Of a stretch of DNA of 64,000 nucleotides, positions 1 through 7,335 are shown piece by piece; position 1 is the stretch's first letter; each line of letters begins with the position of its first letter. Source of the DNA: Bacteroides sp. 519. Its GTDB lineage: Bacteria > Bacteroidota > Bacteroidia > Bacteroidales > Bacteroidaceae. The notes under the pieces are model-generated. The model saw only the letters and a list, made by a program, of their open reading frames with translations. It searched no databases and was not told the DNA's origin. The DNA lies in the NCBI RefSeq assembly GCF_010500955.1, contig NZ_QVMJ01000032.1, positions 1-64,000 of the forward strand, read 5' to 3'. The position numbers were made by a program, and so were the translations under genes.

Positions 1-196
1 ACAAAGTATCGCATGAAGCCTTCCTTTGGCGGAGACAAAGATAGAAAAAATATTTAATTTAATTTGGAATTCAACACAGTACCTCTGTGTTTTAATTTTA
101 GTTCAACTCAGTCTTTAACCGAACCAAACTCTGTGATAAAATCATATTATTATTGCTCAAAAAACATAATTCTGTGCATTATTTCAAAACTTATTC

Positions 197-226
197 TTGT
201 CAATACCAAGTGTTTGTTTAAATTTG
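197..226 (+). promoter_or_regulatory. Promoter for the etfBA-acd operon
   Basis: A TTG at 197-199, a 19-nt spacer and TAAATTTG at 219-226 match the Bacteroidota housekeeping promoter (TTG / TAnnTTTG). Transcription would start near 233, giving a leader of about 128 nt that contains the heptamer hairpin before the etfB ATG at 361. Confidence 0.6.
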
Positions 227-242
227 CACCGGAATTAGTTTT

Positions 243-330
243 GAATTTTGGGTTATGAGTTTTGAGTTCCGTGCGGCATCGCCAACTCAAAACTCAAAAC
301 TCATAACTCAAAACTCAAAACTCAATTTAG
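243..330. repeat. Heptamer-arm hairpin element (ACTCAAA type)
   Basis: The left arm reads TTATGAGTTTTGAGTT. The apex is CCGTGCGGCATCGCC. The right arm is tandem ACTCAAA heptamers. The transcript can fold into a long stem in the etfB leader. The apex is one copy of the GATGCCGCATGG core found in many gaps of this window. Confidence 0.75.
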
Positions 331-360
331 AAAGTTTCTAATACCAAAATATTAATAAAC

Positions 361-1233
361 ATGAGTTTGAAAATTGTTGTTTTGGCAAAACAAGTACCCG
401 ACACTAGAAATGTAGGGAAAGATGCCATGAAAGCCGACGGAACAGTAAACCGTGCGGCGCTCCCTGCGATCTTCAACCCGGAAGACTTAAATGCACTTGA
501 GCAAGCCCTCCGTTTGAAAGACGCCCATCCAGGCTCTACCATTACCATGTTAACCATGGGACCGGGACGTGCAGCCGATATTATTCGTGAAGGATTATAC
601 CGTGGTGCTGATAATGGTTATCTGTTAACCGACCGCGCTTTTGCCGGTGCAGATACACTTGCCACATCGTATGCACTTGCAACTGCAATCCGCAAAATCG
701 GTGATTTCGATATTATCATAGGTGGTCGTCAGGCTATTGATGGTGATACAGCACAGGTAGGCCCACAGGTTGCCGAGAAACTTGGGTTAACACAAATTAC
801 TTACACAGAAGAAATCTTAAAGGTTGAAAACGGTCGTATTACAGTAAAACGCCACATTGATGGTGGTATTGAAACTGTTGAAGGTCCGCTTCCTATTGTT
901 CTTACAGTAAATGGCTCAGCAGCGCCTTGCCGTCCGCGCAATGCAAAATTAATACAGAAGTATAAACACGCTAAAACCATTACCGAAAAACAACAAGGTG
1001 ATCTTGATTACACCAACCTGTATGAAAGATGCGACTATCTCAACCTGGTTGAATGGAGTGTTACCGATGTGAATGGCGATCTGGAACAATGTGGACTATC
1101 GGGTTCGCCAACAAAGGTGAAAACAATTCAGAACATTGTTTTCCAAGCTAAAGAAAGCAAAACACTTACCAGCAGCGACCGTGATGTTGAAGATTTAATG
1201 GTTGAGCTTTTGGCTAATCACACAATAGGATAA
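361..1233 (+). CDS. etfB: Electron transfer flavoprotein, beta subunit
   Basis: This is the small subunit of the soluble FAD/AMP-containing ETF heterodimer, which takes electrons from acyl-CoA dehydrogenases. At 290 aa it is slightly longer than the usual 250-260. The start KIVVLAKQVPDT, the stretch MLTMGPGRAADIIREGL and the conserved GGRQAIDGDTAQVGPQVAEKLG are typical of EtfB; the last belongs to the nucleotide-binding fold. It is followed after 87 nt by etfA and then an acyl-CoA dehydrogenase, so the three encode one electron-transfer module, probably for fatty or branched acyl-CoA metabolism. The stop codon (TAA, 1231-1233) runs straight into a repeat starting GTAATGAG. The promoter is at 197-226. 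Confidence is high from whole-length family resemblance. Confidence 0.95.
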   Translation: MSLKIVVLAKQVPDTRNVGKDAMKADGTVNRAALPAIFNPEDLNALEQALRLKDAHPGSTITMLTMGPGRAADIIREGLYRGADNGYLLTDRAFAGADTLATSYALATAIRKIGDFDIIIGGRQAIDGDTAQVGPQVAEKLGLTQITYTEEILKVENGRITVKRHIDGGIETVEGPLPIVLTVNGSAAPCRPRNAKLIQKYKHAKTITEKQQGDLDYTNLYERCDYLNLVEWSVTDVNGDLEQCGLSGSPTKVKTIQNIVFQAKESKTLTSSDRDVEDLMVELLANHTIG

Positions 1234-1320
1234 GTAATGAGTAAGGAGTAATGAGTGGTGAGAACGATGCCGTTCCCAATAACTCAAAACTCAAAACTCA
1301 AAACTCAAAACTTTTAAATT
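1234..1320. repeat. Heptamer repeat element between etfB and etfA
   Basis: The gap is almost wholly repeat: a GTAATGAG/GTGGTGAG arm, a partial core GATGCCGTT (about 1265), then three to four ACTCAAA heptamers. It is transcribed between two cistrons that must be made in equal amounts. Confidence 0.7.
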
Positions 1321-2340
1321 ATGAATAACTTATTTGTATATTGCGAAATTGAAGATAATACCATTGTGGATGTTAGCCTTGAACTTCTTACAAAAGGTCG
1401 CTCATTGGCTACCCAACTCAACTGCCAGCTCGAAGCAGTTGTAGCAGGTACTAATCTTAAAGATATAGAAAAACAGGTACTCCCTTACGGAGTTGACAAA
1501 TTGCATTTGTTTGATACAGAAGGATTATATCCTTATACATCTCTTCCTCATACTTCGATTCTTGTAAATCTTTTCAAGCAGGAACAACCTCAGATATGTT
1601 TAATGGGAGCTACGGTTATTGGCCGTGACCTTGGACCAAGAGTTTCATCGGCGTTGCACAGTGGTCTTACTGCCGACTGTACTTCGCTGGAAATTGGTAA
1701 CCACGAAGATAAGAAAGCCGGAGTAACGTATGAAAATTTGTTGTATCAAATTCGTCCTGCTTTTGGTGGTAACATTGTAGCTACTATCATAAATCCTGAA
1801 CACCGCCCACAAATGGCAACTGTTCGCGAAGGGGTGATGAAGAAACAAATCCTGAGTCCTGATTATAAAGGAGAGGTGATTAATCACGATGTTAAAGAAT
1901 ATGTATCCGATTCGGATTTCATTGTTAATGTAATCGAACGTCACATAGAAAAAGCAAAACACAATCTGAAAGGTTCACCTATTGTTGTAGCCGGAGGATA
2001 TGGTGTAGGTTCTAAAGAAAACTTTGATTTACTGTTCGACCTGGCAAAGGTACTGAATGCTGAAGTAGGTGCTAGTCGTGCCGCTGTTGACGCAGGATTT
2101 GCCGATCACGATCGCCAGATTGGTCAAACAGGGGTTACAGTACGCCCTAAACTATACATAGCGTGTGGTATATCCGGACAAATACAGCATATTGCCGGTA
2201 TGCAGGAAAGTTCAATGATTATTTCAATCAACAACGACCCTGATGCACCAATCAATACCATAGCTGATTATGTGATTACAGGTAGCATTGAAGAGGTTGT
2301 ACCTAAGATGATTAAGTATTATAAGCAAAACAGTAAATAA
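1321..2340 (+). CDS. etfA: Electron transfer flavoprotein, alpha subunit
   Basis: This is the large ETF subunit, which holds the redox FAD. At 339 aa it has the usual two-domain layout. The N-terminal half (about 1-195) is the domain shared with EtfB. The C-terminal FAD domain (about 210-335) shows SPIVVAGGYGVGSKENF, VGASRAAVDAGFADHDRQIGQTG and YIACGISGQIQHIAGM, then the IISINNDPDAPI segment; all are hallmark FAD-binding motifs of EtfA. It lies downstream of etfB and upstream of the acyl-CoA dehydrogenase. After the stop TAA comes a GGAGTTAAAG repeat arm that encloses the next small gene. Confidence 0.96.
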   Translation: MNNLFVYCEIEDNTIVDVSLELLTKGRSLATQLNCQLEAVVAGTNLKDIEKQVLPYGVDKLHLFDTEGLYPYTSLPHTSILVNLFKQEQPQICLMGATVIGRDLGPRVSSALHSGLTADCTSLEIGNHEDKKAGVTYENLLYQIRPAFGGNIVATIINPEHRPQMATVREGVMKKQILSPDYKGEVINHDVKEYVSDSDFIVNVIERHIEKAKHNLKGSPIVVAGGYGVGSKENFDLLFDLAKVLNAEVGASRAAVDAGFADHDRQIGQTGVTVRPKLYIACGISGQIQHIAGMQESSMIISINNDPDAPINTIADYVITGSIEEVVPKMIKYYKQNSK

Positions 2341-2382
2341 AGGAGGGAAGGAGTTAAAGGGAGTTAAAGGAGTTAAAGCTTA
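2341..2382. repeat. Left arm of inverted repeat flanking the four-helix-bundle gene
   Basis: The sequence is tandem nonamers of the type GGAGTTAAA. The inverted counterpart lies at 2745-2800. Together the arms place the intervening small gene in the loop of a potential stem. Related arms without a gene occur near 22202 and 40977. Confidence 0.75.
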
Positions 2383-2388
2383 AAAACA

Positions 2389-2751
2389 ATGTATACTCAA
2401 AGTTTTAAAGATATTACTGCTTGGCAAAAAGCACATCAATTTGTATTGATGACTTACCAGACAACAAACTCTTTTCCCAATTTCGAACGATTTGGATTAT
2501 CTTCTCAATTTCAACGAGCAGCTGTATCAATTGCAGCTAATATTGCTGAAGGGTATAAGAAAAGAGGTAGTAATGACAAGTTGCGTTTCTTTAATATATC
2601 TCAAGGTAGTCTCGAAGAATGTAGATATTATATCCTTCTTTCAAAAGATCTAAATTATATTACTGAAAAGAAGTACAATGAATTAACTGAGAGACTGGAA
2701 GAAACAAGTAGACTCCTGAATGCCTATTGTAAAGGTATCCAAAAGCTTTAA
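2389..2751 (+). CDS. Four-helix bundle protein (23S rRNA intervening-sequence / S23 family)
   Basis: At 120 aa, the residues DITAWQKAHQFV near the start, then LSSQFQRAAVSIAANIAEG, SLEECRYYILLSKDL and the C-terminal ETSRLLNAYCKGIQK match the S23/four-helix bundle family. That family was first found inside intervening sequences of 23S rRNA and is related to the Avd accessory protein of retroelements. It is predicted to be all-helical, and I assign no enzymatic function. It interrupts the etfA-acd operon. It is flanked by inverted GGAGTTAAAG arms, and its stop codon lies in the right arm. This suggests it arrived as cargo of a structured mobile element rather than as part of the ETF pathway. The family call is firm; the role is unknown. 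Confidence 0.85.
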   Translation: MYTQSFKDITAWQKAHQFVLMTYQTTNSFPNFERFGLSSQFQRAAVSIAANIAEGYKKRGSNDKLRFFNISQGSLEECRYYILLSKDLNYITEKKYNELTERLEETSRLLNAYCKGIQKL

Positions 2752-2806
2752 CTCCTGAATGAGCAAAGCGAATGGTAACTCCTTTAACTCCTTCTCTCCT
2801 AAAAAA
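2745..2806. repeat. Right arm of inverted repeat flanking the four-helix-bundle gene
   Basis: The segment reads CTTTAACTCCTG, then GGTAACTCCTTTAACTCC and TTCTCTCC, the reverse complement of the left arm at 2341-2382. It supplies the stop codon of the small gene. Read in frame it would add 18 spurious residues to the dehydrogenase. Confidence 0.75.
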
Positions 2807-2812
2807 AATAAT

Positions 2813-4519
2813 ATGGCTAACTTTTATACCGATACTCCTGAATTGCGGCATTATCTTGACCATCCGCTCATGAAACGGATTGTTGAACTCAAAGAGCGTA
2901 ACTATGCCGACAAAGATAAATTTGATTATGCTCCTGTAGATTTTGAAGATGCAATGGACAGCTACGATAAAGTACTGGAAATTGTAGGAGAAATCTGTGC
3001 AGAAATTGTTGCTCCAAATGCAGAAGAAGTGGACCATGAAGGCCCAACAGTAGCCGATGGACGAGTAACTTATGCAAGTGGTACAGCTAGAAATCTGGAT
3101 GCTACAACAAAAGCCGGATTAATGGGTATGGCTATGCCACGCCGGTTTGGTGGTTTGAATTTCTCGAATGTACCTTATATGATGGCTGCCGATATGGTGA
3201 GCCGTGCTGATGCCGGTTTTGAAAACTTATGGGGATTGCAGGATTGTGCCGAAACAATTTACGAATTCGCTAATGAAGATCAGAAACAAAGATACATCAC
3301 CCGTGTTTGTGCCGGTGAAACTATGTCGATGGACTTAACCGAACCCGATGCCGGATCGGATCTGCAAGCTGTTATGCTTAAAGCAACTTACAGCGAAAAA
3401 GATGGATGCTGGTATCTGAATGGTGTTAAGCGCTTTATTACAAATGGTGATGCTGATATCCACCTTGTACTTGCACGCTCGGAAGAGGGTACTCGTGATG
3501 GTCGTGGATTATCTATGTTTATATACGACAAACGTAACGGTGGTGTAACTGTGCGTCGTATTGAAAACAAAATGGGTATCAAAGGATCGCCAACTTGTGA
3601 ATTGGTTTATAAAAATGCCAAAGCTGAGCTTTGCGGAGACAGAAAACTTGGTCTTATCAAGTATGTAATGGCATTAATGAATGGTGCACGTTTAGGTATT
3701 GCAGCACAGTCTGTTGGACTTTGCCAAGCTGCATACAACGAAGCACTGGATTATGCTAAAGACCGTAAACAGTTTGGTAAAGCAATTATTGAATTTCCGG
3801 CTGTATCCGAAATGCTTTCATTAATGAAAGCTAAACTGGATGGTGCCCGTAGCCTTTTGTACGAAACAACTCGTTTTGTTGATATCTACAAAGCACTCGA
3901 TGATATTGCTAAAGAACGCAAACTTACTCCGGAAGAACGTCAGGAACAAAAGTTATACGCTAAGATGGCCGATAGCTTTACTCCGCTTTCAAAAGGTATG
4001 AGTAGCGAATATGCCAATCAAAATGCATATGATTGTATCCAGATACACGGTGGTTCGGGATTCATGAAAGATTATGCCTGCGAACGTATTTATCGCGATG
4101 CACGTATCACATCTATCTATGAAGGAACTACTCAGTTACAGGTAGTGGCTGCTATTCGTTATGTTACTAATGGGGCTTATCTGGCCCGAATCCGTGAGTA
4201 CGAAGCGCAAGAAGTAGCTCCTGAACTGGAAGGTTTAAAGAACCGTTTGAAAGATATGGCCAGCAAATATGCAGCCGCTGTTGAACAGGTAACAGAAGAT
4301 AAAGATCAGGAATTCCTTGATTTCTGTGCACGTCGCCTGGTTGAAATGGCTTCTCATATTATTATGAGCCACTTATTGCTTCAGGACGCTTCTAAGAATA
4401 GCGAATTATTCTCTTCTTCGGCTAATGTATACGTTCGTTATGCTGAGGCAGAAATAGAAAAGCATATCAACTTCATTCGTAAGTTCGATAAAGATGCGTT
4501 AGCGTATTATAGGAAGTAA
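2813..4519 (+). CDS. Acyl-CoA dehydrogenase with C-terminal extension
   Basis: This FAD-dependent enzyme introduces an alpha-beta double bond into acyl-CoA and passes electrons to the ETF encoded upstream. It is 568 aa from the ATG at 2813. An in-frame ATG at 2759 would add 18 residues encoded by repeat DNA, so the inner start is preferred. The central domain shows MSMDLTEPDAGSDLQAV (flavin/substrate loop), RFITNGDADI and ENKMGIKGSPTCEL. The C-terminal helical domain shows YAKDRKQFGKAI, QIHGGSGFMKDYACERIYRDARI and SIYEGTTQLQ, where the family places its catalytic glutamate. About 100 extra C-terminal residues mark the longer subfamily. The final residues (YRK, stop TAA) merge into a GGAGGTAAAG repeat. 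The acyl chain specificity cannot be read. Confidence 0.93.
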   Translation: MANFYTDTPELRHYLDHPLMKRIVELKERNYADKDKFDYAPVDFEDAMDSYDKVLEIVGEICAEIVAPNAEEVDHEGPTVADGRVTYASGTARNLDATTKAGLMGMAMPRRFGGLNFSNVPYMMAADMVSRADAGFENLWGLQDCAETIYEFANEDQKQRYITRVCAGETMSMDLTEPDAGSDLQAVMLKATYSEKDGCWYLNGVKRFITNGDADIHLVLARSEEGTRDGRGLSMFIYDKRNGGVTVRRIENKMGIKGSPTCELVYKNAKAELCGDRKLGLIKYVMALMNGARLGIAAQSVGLCQAAYNEALDYAKDRKQFGKAIIEFPAVSEMLSLMKAKLDGARSLLYETTRFVDIYKALDDIAKERKLTPEERQEQKLYAKMADSFTPLSKGMSSEYANQNAYDCIQIHGGSGFMKDYACERIYRDARITSIYEGTTQLQVVAAIRYVTNGAYLARIREYEAQEVAPELEGLKNRLKDMASKYAAAVEQVTEDKDQEFLDFCARRLVEMASHIIMSHLLLQDASKNSELFSSSANVYVRYAEAEIEKHINFIRKFDKDALAYYRK

Positions 4520-4627
4520 AGGAGGTAAAGAATAGAAGGAGGTAGAGTGAGGTAAAGGAACGATGCCGCATGGCTTCTTTACCTCCTTTTACCTCACCTC
4601 TACCTCCTTTACCTCACTCTACCTCCT
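4515..4627. repeat. GAGGTAAAG-arm hairpin with GATGCCGCATGG apex
   Basis: The left arm is repeated GGAGGTAAAG / GTGAGGTAAAG. The apex CGATGCCGCATGG is at 4561-4573. The right arm is TTTACCTCC / TTTACCTCAC. It separates the convergent ends of the dehydrogenase and the next minus-strand gene and may also act as a bidirectional terminator. Confidence 0.8.
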
Positions 4628-5755
4628 TTATCTACTAATCACCTTCGTATTCAACCTTAAATTAATTCCAAAGCTATAATCAAACTTATTTAGCTTTATA
4701 TCAAAATAACTTTCCGCCTGCGCACCAATAGAAAATGATTTATGTAACTGCTTAAAATAGGATACTTTAGCAGTAAACAGTTGACGGGTTTTGTGCACTT
4801 CATCCGGATATCGCAGATTAAACGAACTGAACAGAGGATCTCCGTCTACACTATAAAATTGGCAGCCATGATAATACCCAGCCATCAGATCAATGTATTT
4901 AGTCTCGGCCTTGAAAACAGGATAAACAGCCCATCCATTATCATAAGGGCGAAGTTCTTTGTTCGAAAGTTTATCGTAATAGCCTAATAAATAGGTATCG
5001 AACCCTAAAGAGCGAATGGTGCGGCCATGCAATTTCCATTTCATCTTAAGGCCGGTTGCTACATTTCCGGTAACAATCATTTTTTCGTCGGAGGTATCAA
5101 TCTGTCCACCTTGGTGATAAATTAGCAGTTGAAAGGGTAGTGTCAACTGAAAATCGTTCTCTTCCGGGCTTAACCGTGCAGAAGCCGATAAACCAAAGTT
5201 CAATATTTCAGGCACAGAATCACCATGTTCAATATACCGTCGCCAATCAACCCATACATCTGCAAAAAACCGATCGTCTTTGTATATTACCTGCAAACCA
5301 CTTTCTTGTTTTTCAACCAGTTGATTATCCCATCGGTATAATGGCTCTATTAACCTATGATTGGCACCACCATAAAGATTACCAAAAACCAGATGTAAGT
5401 TAGGACGGATAGCATATTGAATCCGGGCATAGAATTCGTTGAATGTAGAAAGTACATCATCGTCTTGATTACCAGAAAGATAAAGACCCAACACCCCCAG
5501 CTCAAACCGAAGTTTATTATCAATCTGGTAACCTGCCTTGGGTATAAACCGTATTCCGGGAAAGGTTTGTCCTTTCGATAAAGGGCTGAAGTATTCGTTA
5601 TTCTTAAAGAACCCAACAGCATCTATATCAAGCGTTAACTTGTTATTATTCTCTTCTTTAATATCCGGAGAGGTAGTCAGAAACTCTGGAATCCATTGCG
5701 CATAACCATTAACAACCCAACAAGCAAGTAATAGTAAAATCAATATTTTCTTCAT
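4628..5755 (-). CDS. Predicted outer-membrane beta-barrel protein
   Basis: This 375-aa protein has a clear signal peptide (MKKILILLLLACWVVNGYAQ). Alternating hydrophobic/aromatic strands follow, ending in a strand-like tail (FDYSFGINLRLNTKVISR). Segments such as KLRFELGVLGLYLSG, YARIQYAIRPNLHLVFGNLYGG and RFFADVWVDWRRYIEHGDSVPEIL suggest an integral outer-membrane barrel of roughly 14-18 strands. I do not recognise the family and assign no substrate. It starts 11 nt after the stop of the threonine aldolase, so the two are cotranscribed from the promoter near 6809; the functional link is unclear. Confidence 0.6.
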   Translation of the reverse strand: MKKILILLLLACWVVNGYAQWIPEFLTTSPDIKEENNNKLTLDIDAVGFFKNNEYFSPLSKGQTFPGIRFIPKAGYQIDNKLRFELGVLGLYLSGNQDDDVLSTFNEFYARIQYAIRPNLHLVFGNLYGGANHRLIEPLYRWDNQLVEKQESGLQVIYKDDRFFADVWVDWRRYIEHGDSVPEILNFGLSASARLSPEENDFQLTLPFQLLIYHQGGQIDTSDEKMIVTGNVATGLKMKWKLHGRTIRSLGFDTYLLGYYDKLSNKELRPYDNGWAVYPVFKAETKYIDLMAGYYHGCQFYSVDGDPLFSSFNLRYPDEVHKTRQLFTAKVSYFKQLHKSFSIGAQAESYFDIKLNKFDYSFGINLRLNTKVISR

Positions 5756-5766
5756 GTAATTTAAGC

Positions 5767-6786
5767 TTAAGAAAGTTTATGATAAAGAGCCAGAAAGTCA
5801 TCAATATCTTGTTGGGTAGTATCGAACGAAGTAACCAAACGTATTTCGTTCTTTTCTTCATTCCAGAAATAAAAGAAGTACGACTCCAATAATTTATCAA
5901 TAATTGCACGAGGCGCTGTTAGAAAGAGCTGGTTACTTTCTACTTTTTGTGTAAAATGTATTTCGGGATATGCTTTAAGTGCAAGATATAAACGATTTGC
6001 CATGCTGTTGGCATGAACAGCATTTTTTAGCCAAAGGTTATCTGTGAGATAAGCCGTGAACTGACAAGACAGATAACGCATTTTGGATGCTAACTGTGCT
6101 GATTGTTTCCGGATGAATAGTGCTTCCTGTTTTAATGCCGGATTAAAAACAACAACACATTCGCCCATCATTAACCCGTTTTTTGTACCCCCAAAGCTTA
6201 GTATATCAATACCACAGTTCACTGTTAATTGGCGTAATGATACATTTAAAGAGGCACATGCGTTTGCTATGCGGGCACCATCCATGTGCACATACATGCC
6301 ATGTTGATGTGCTAAAGAGGTTATTGCCTGCAGTTCATCTACCGAATAAACTGTTCCCAGCTCGGTACTTTGCGATAAATAAATAATGCCGGGTTGCGAA
6401 TGATGCTGATCGCCAAAACCATGAAGATAAGGTTTTATAAGATCAGGAGTTAATTTCCCGTCGGTAGTAGCAATCGGCCGAATCTGGCAACCTGTGCTTT
6501 TTACAGGGCCCCCACATTCATCTACATAAATATGAGCTGTTTCGGCACATAGAATTGAATTGAATGGGCGGGTAAGGAGTTGTAACGCTATTATATTACT
6601 ACCGGTTCCGTTAAATACAAAAAATGGTTCACACTCGGCAGTAAATGTTTCTTTAATCTTTGCAGTAGCTTCTACTGTCCATTTGTCATCACCATAGCCA
6701 ACTGCATGATCAAGATTGGCACTTAAAAGTGCATCCATAACTAAAGGATGAACACCGGAATTATTGTCGGAGGCAAAACTTCTCAT
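5767..6786 (-). CDS. ltaE: Low-specificity L-threonine aldolase
   Basis: This is a fold-type I PLP enzyme that cleaves L-threonine or allo-threonine to glycine and acetaldehyde. At 339 aa it matches the family. It shows SFASDNNSGVHPLVMDAL at the start, the YGDDKWTVEAT motif, FVFNGTGSNIIALQ (PLP phosphate site), HMDGARIANA with the cofactor aspartate, and the PLP lysine in LSFGGTKNGLMMGE. The closely related aromatic beta-eliminating lyases are longer, so the aldolase call is preferred. It is the first gene of a two-gene minus-strand unit with the outer-membrane barrel gene. Confidence 0.92.
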   Translation of the reverse strand: MRSFASDNNSGVHPLVMDALLSANLDHAVGYGDDKWTVEATAKIKETFTAECEPFFVFNGTGSNIIALQLLTRPFNSILCAETAHIYVDECGGPVKSTGCQIRPIATTDGKLTPDLIKPYLHGFGDQHHSQPGIIYLSQSTELGTVYSVDELQAITSLAHQHGMYVHMDGARIANACASLNVSLRQLTVNCGIDILSFGGTKNGLMMGECVVVFNPALKQEALFIRKQSAQLASKMRYLSCQFTAYLTDNLWLKNAVHANSMANRLYLALKAYPEIHFTQKVESNQLFLTAPRAIIDKLLESYFFYFWNEEKNEIRLVTSFDTTQQDIDDFLALYHKLS

Positions 6787-6808
6787 AAGATAATTCTAAA
6801 ATTTCGTT

Positions 6809-6816
6809 CAAATTTA
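6809..6816 (-). promoter_or_regulatory. -7 element upstream of ltaE
   Basis: The plus strand reads CAAATTTA, i.e. TAAATTTG on the minus strand, matching TAnnTTTG 22 nt before the ltaE start. I see no clear TTG at the expected upstream distance. Confidence 0.4.
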
Positions 6817-6849
6817 GGAACTATTTCTTTGAAATGAATTGATATTTCC

Positions 6850-7200
6850 TTTTTTTTGCGTTCTACGGGCTGTAAGCCCGAGTAAGAGGGTGTGTCAAAA
6901 CTCCAATCGGTCTTTGATTTAGTTACAGTTTGTAAGCAAGGGCTGTAAGCCCGTTCGATTTAGCCCAGGGTTTTAACCCTGGGTAAGCTATCAATCGCCA
7001 ACAATGAAGTGCTGTAAGCACGATCCTAGGCTATTCGTTCGTGCTTACAGCACTCTGATTGGTGCTTTTCGTACATACCCAGGGTTAAAACCCTGGGCTA
7101 AATCGAACGCACTTTCAGTGCTTAACTTACAATTCGTTACTAACTCTAAGAACACGTTCTATTTTGACACAGCCTCTTATAAATCGTAACTAATTCAAAG
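6850..7200. repeat. Palindromic REP-like cluster (CTGTAAGCCCG family)
   Basis: Nested inverted repeats fill the gap: GGGCTGTAAGCCCG (twice), AGCCCAGGGTTTTAACCCTGGG with its inverted mate near 7078-7102, and GTGCTGTAAGCACG with CGTGCTTACAGCAC. TTCGATTTAGCCC on the left is mirrored by GGGCTAAATCGAA on the right. There is no gene. CTACGGGCTGTAAGCCCG recurs near 25522. Confidence 0.75.
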
Positions 7201-7304
7201 AACACTCTCACTTTTGACCCTCTTATAACAGCAACCACGCCCTAACGCCTCACATCGAAAGGTTAAAAGTAAGCTTCCTTATAAGATTGTTTTTAATTTT
7301 TCTT

Positions 7305-7312
7305 TAAGTTTG
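7305..7312 (+). promoter_or_regulatory. -7 element of the sensor-kinase gene
   Basis: TAAGTTTG matches TAnnTTTG. A start of transcription near 7319 makes the TTG at 7321 unlikely as a start codon and favours the ATG at 7336. Confidence 0.45.
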
Positions 7313-7335
7313 CAAATAAATTGATACTTCAGCGT

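Larger units (their letters stand above)
1..360. other. Intergenic region upstream of etfB
   Basis: No convincing gene is present. The region holds a consensus Bacteroidota promoter (197-226) and a hairpin of tandem heptamers (243-330). The stretch around 70-95 resembles the CTCTGTGTTTTAATT tail seen again near 18175, so part of it is probably degraded repeat DNA. Confidence 0.6.

Noticed and set aside
64..258. Small plus-strand frame before etfB
   Set aside because: It overlaps the promoter at 197-226 and repeat-like sequence and resembles no protein.
2389..2751. Four-helix bundle gene considered as Avd of a diversity-generating retroelement
   Set aside because: There is no reverse transcriptase and no template/variable repeat pair nearby.
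2759..2812. Upstream start for the acyl-CoA dehydrogenase
   Set aside because: The 18 added residues are encoded by the inverted repeat arm; the ATG at 2813 begins the family-like sequence.
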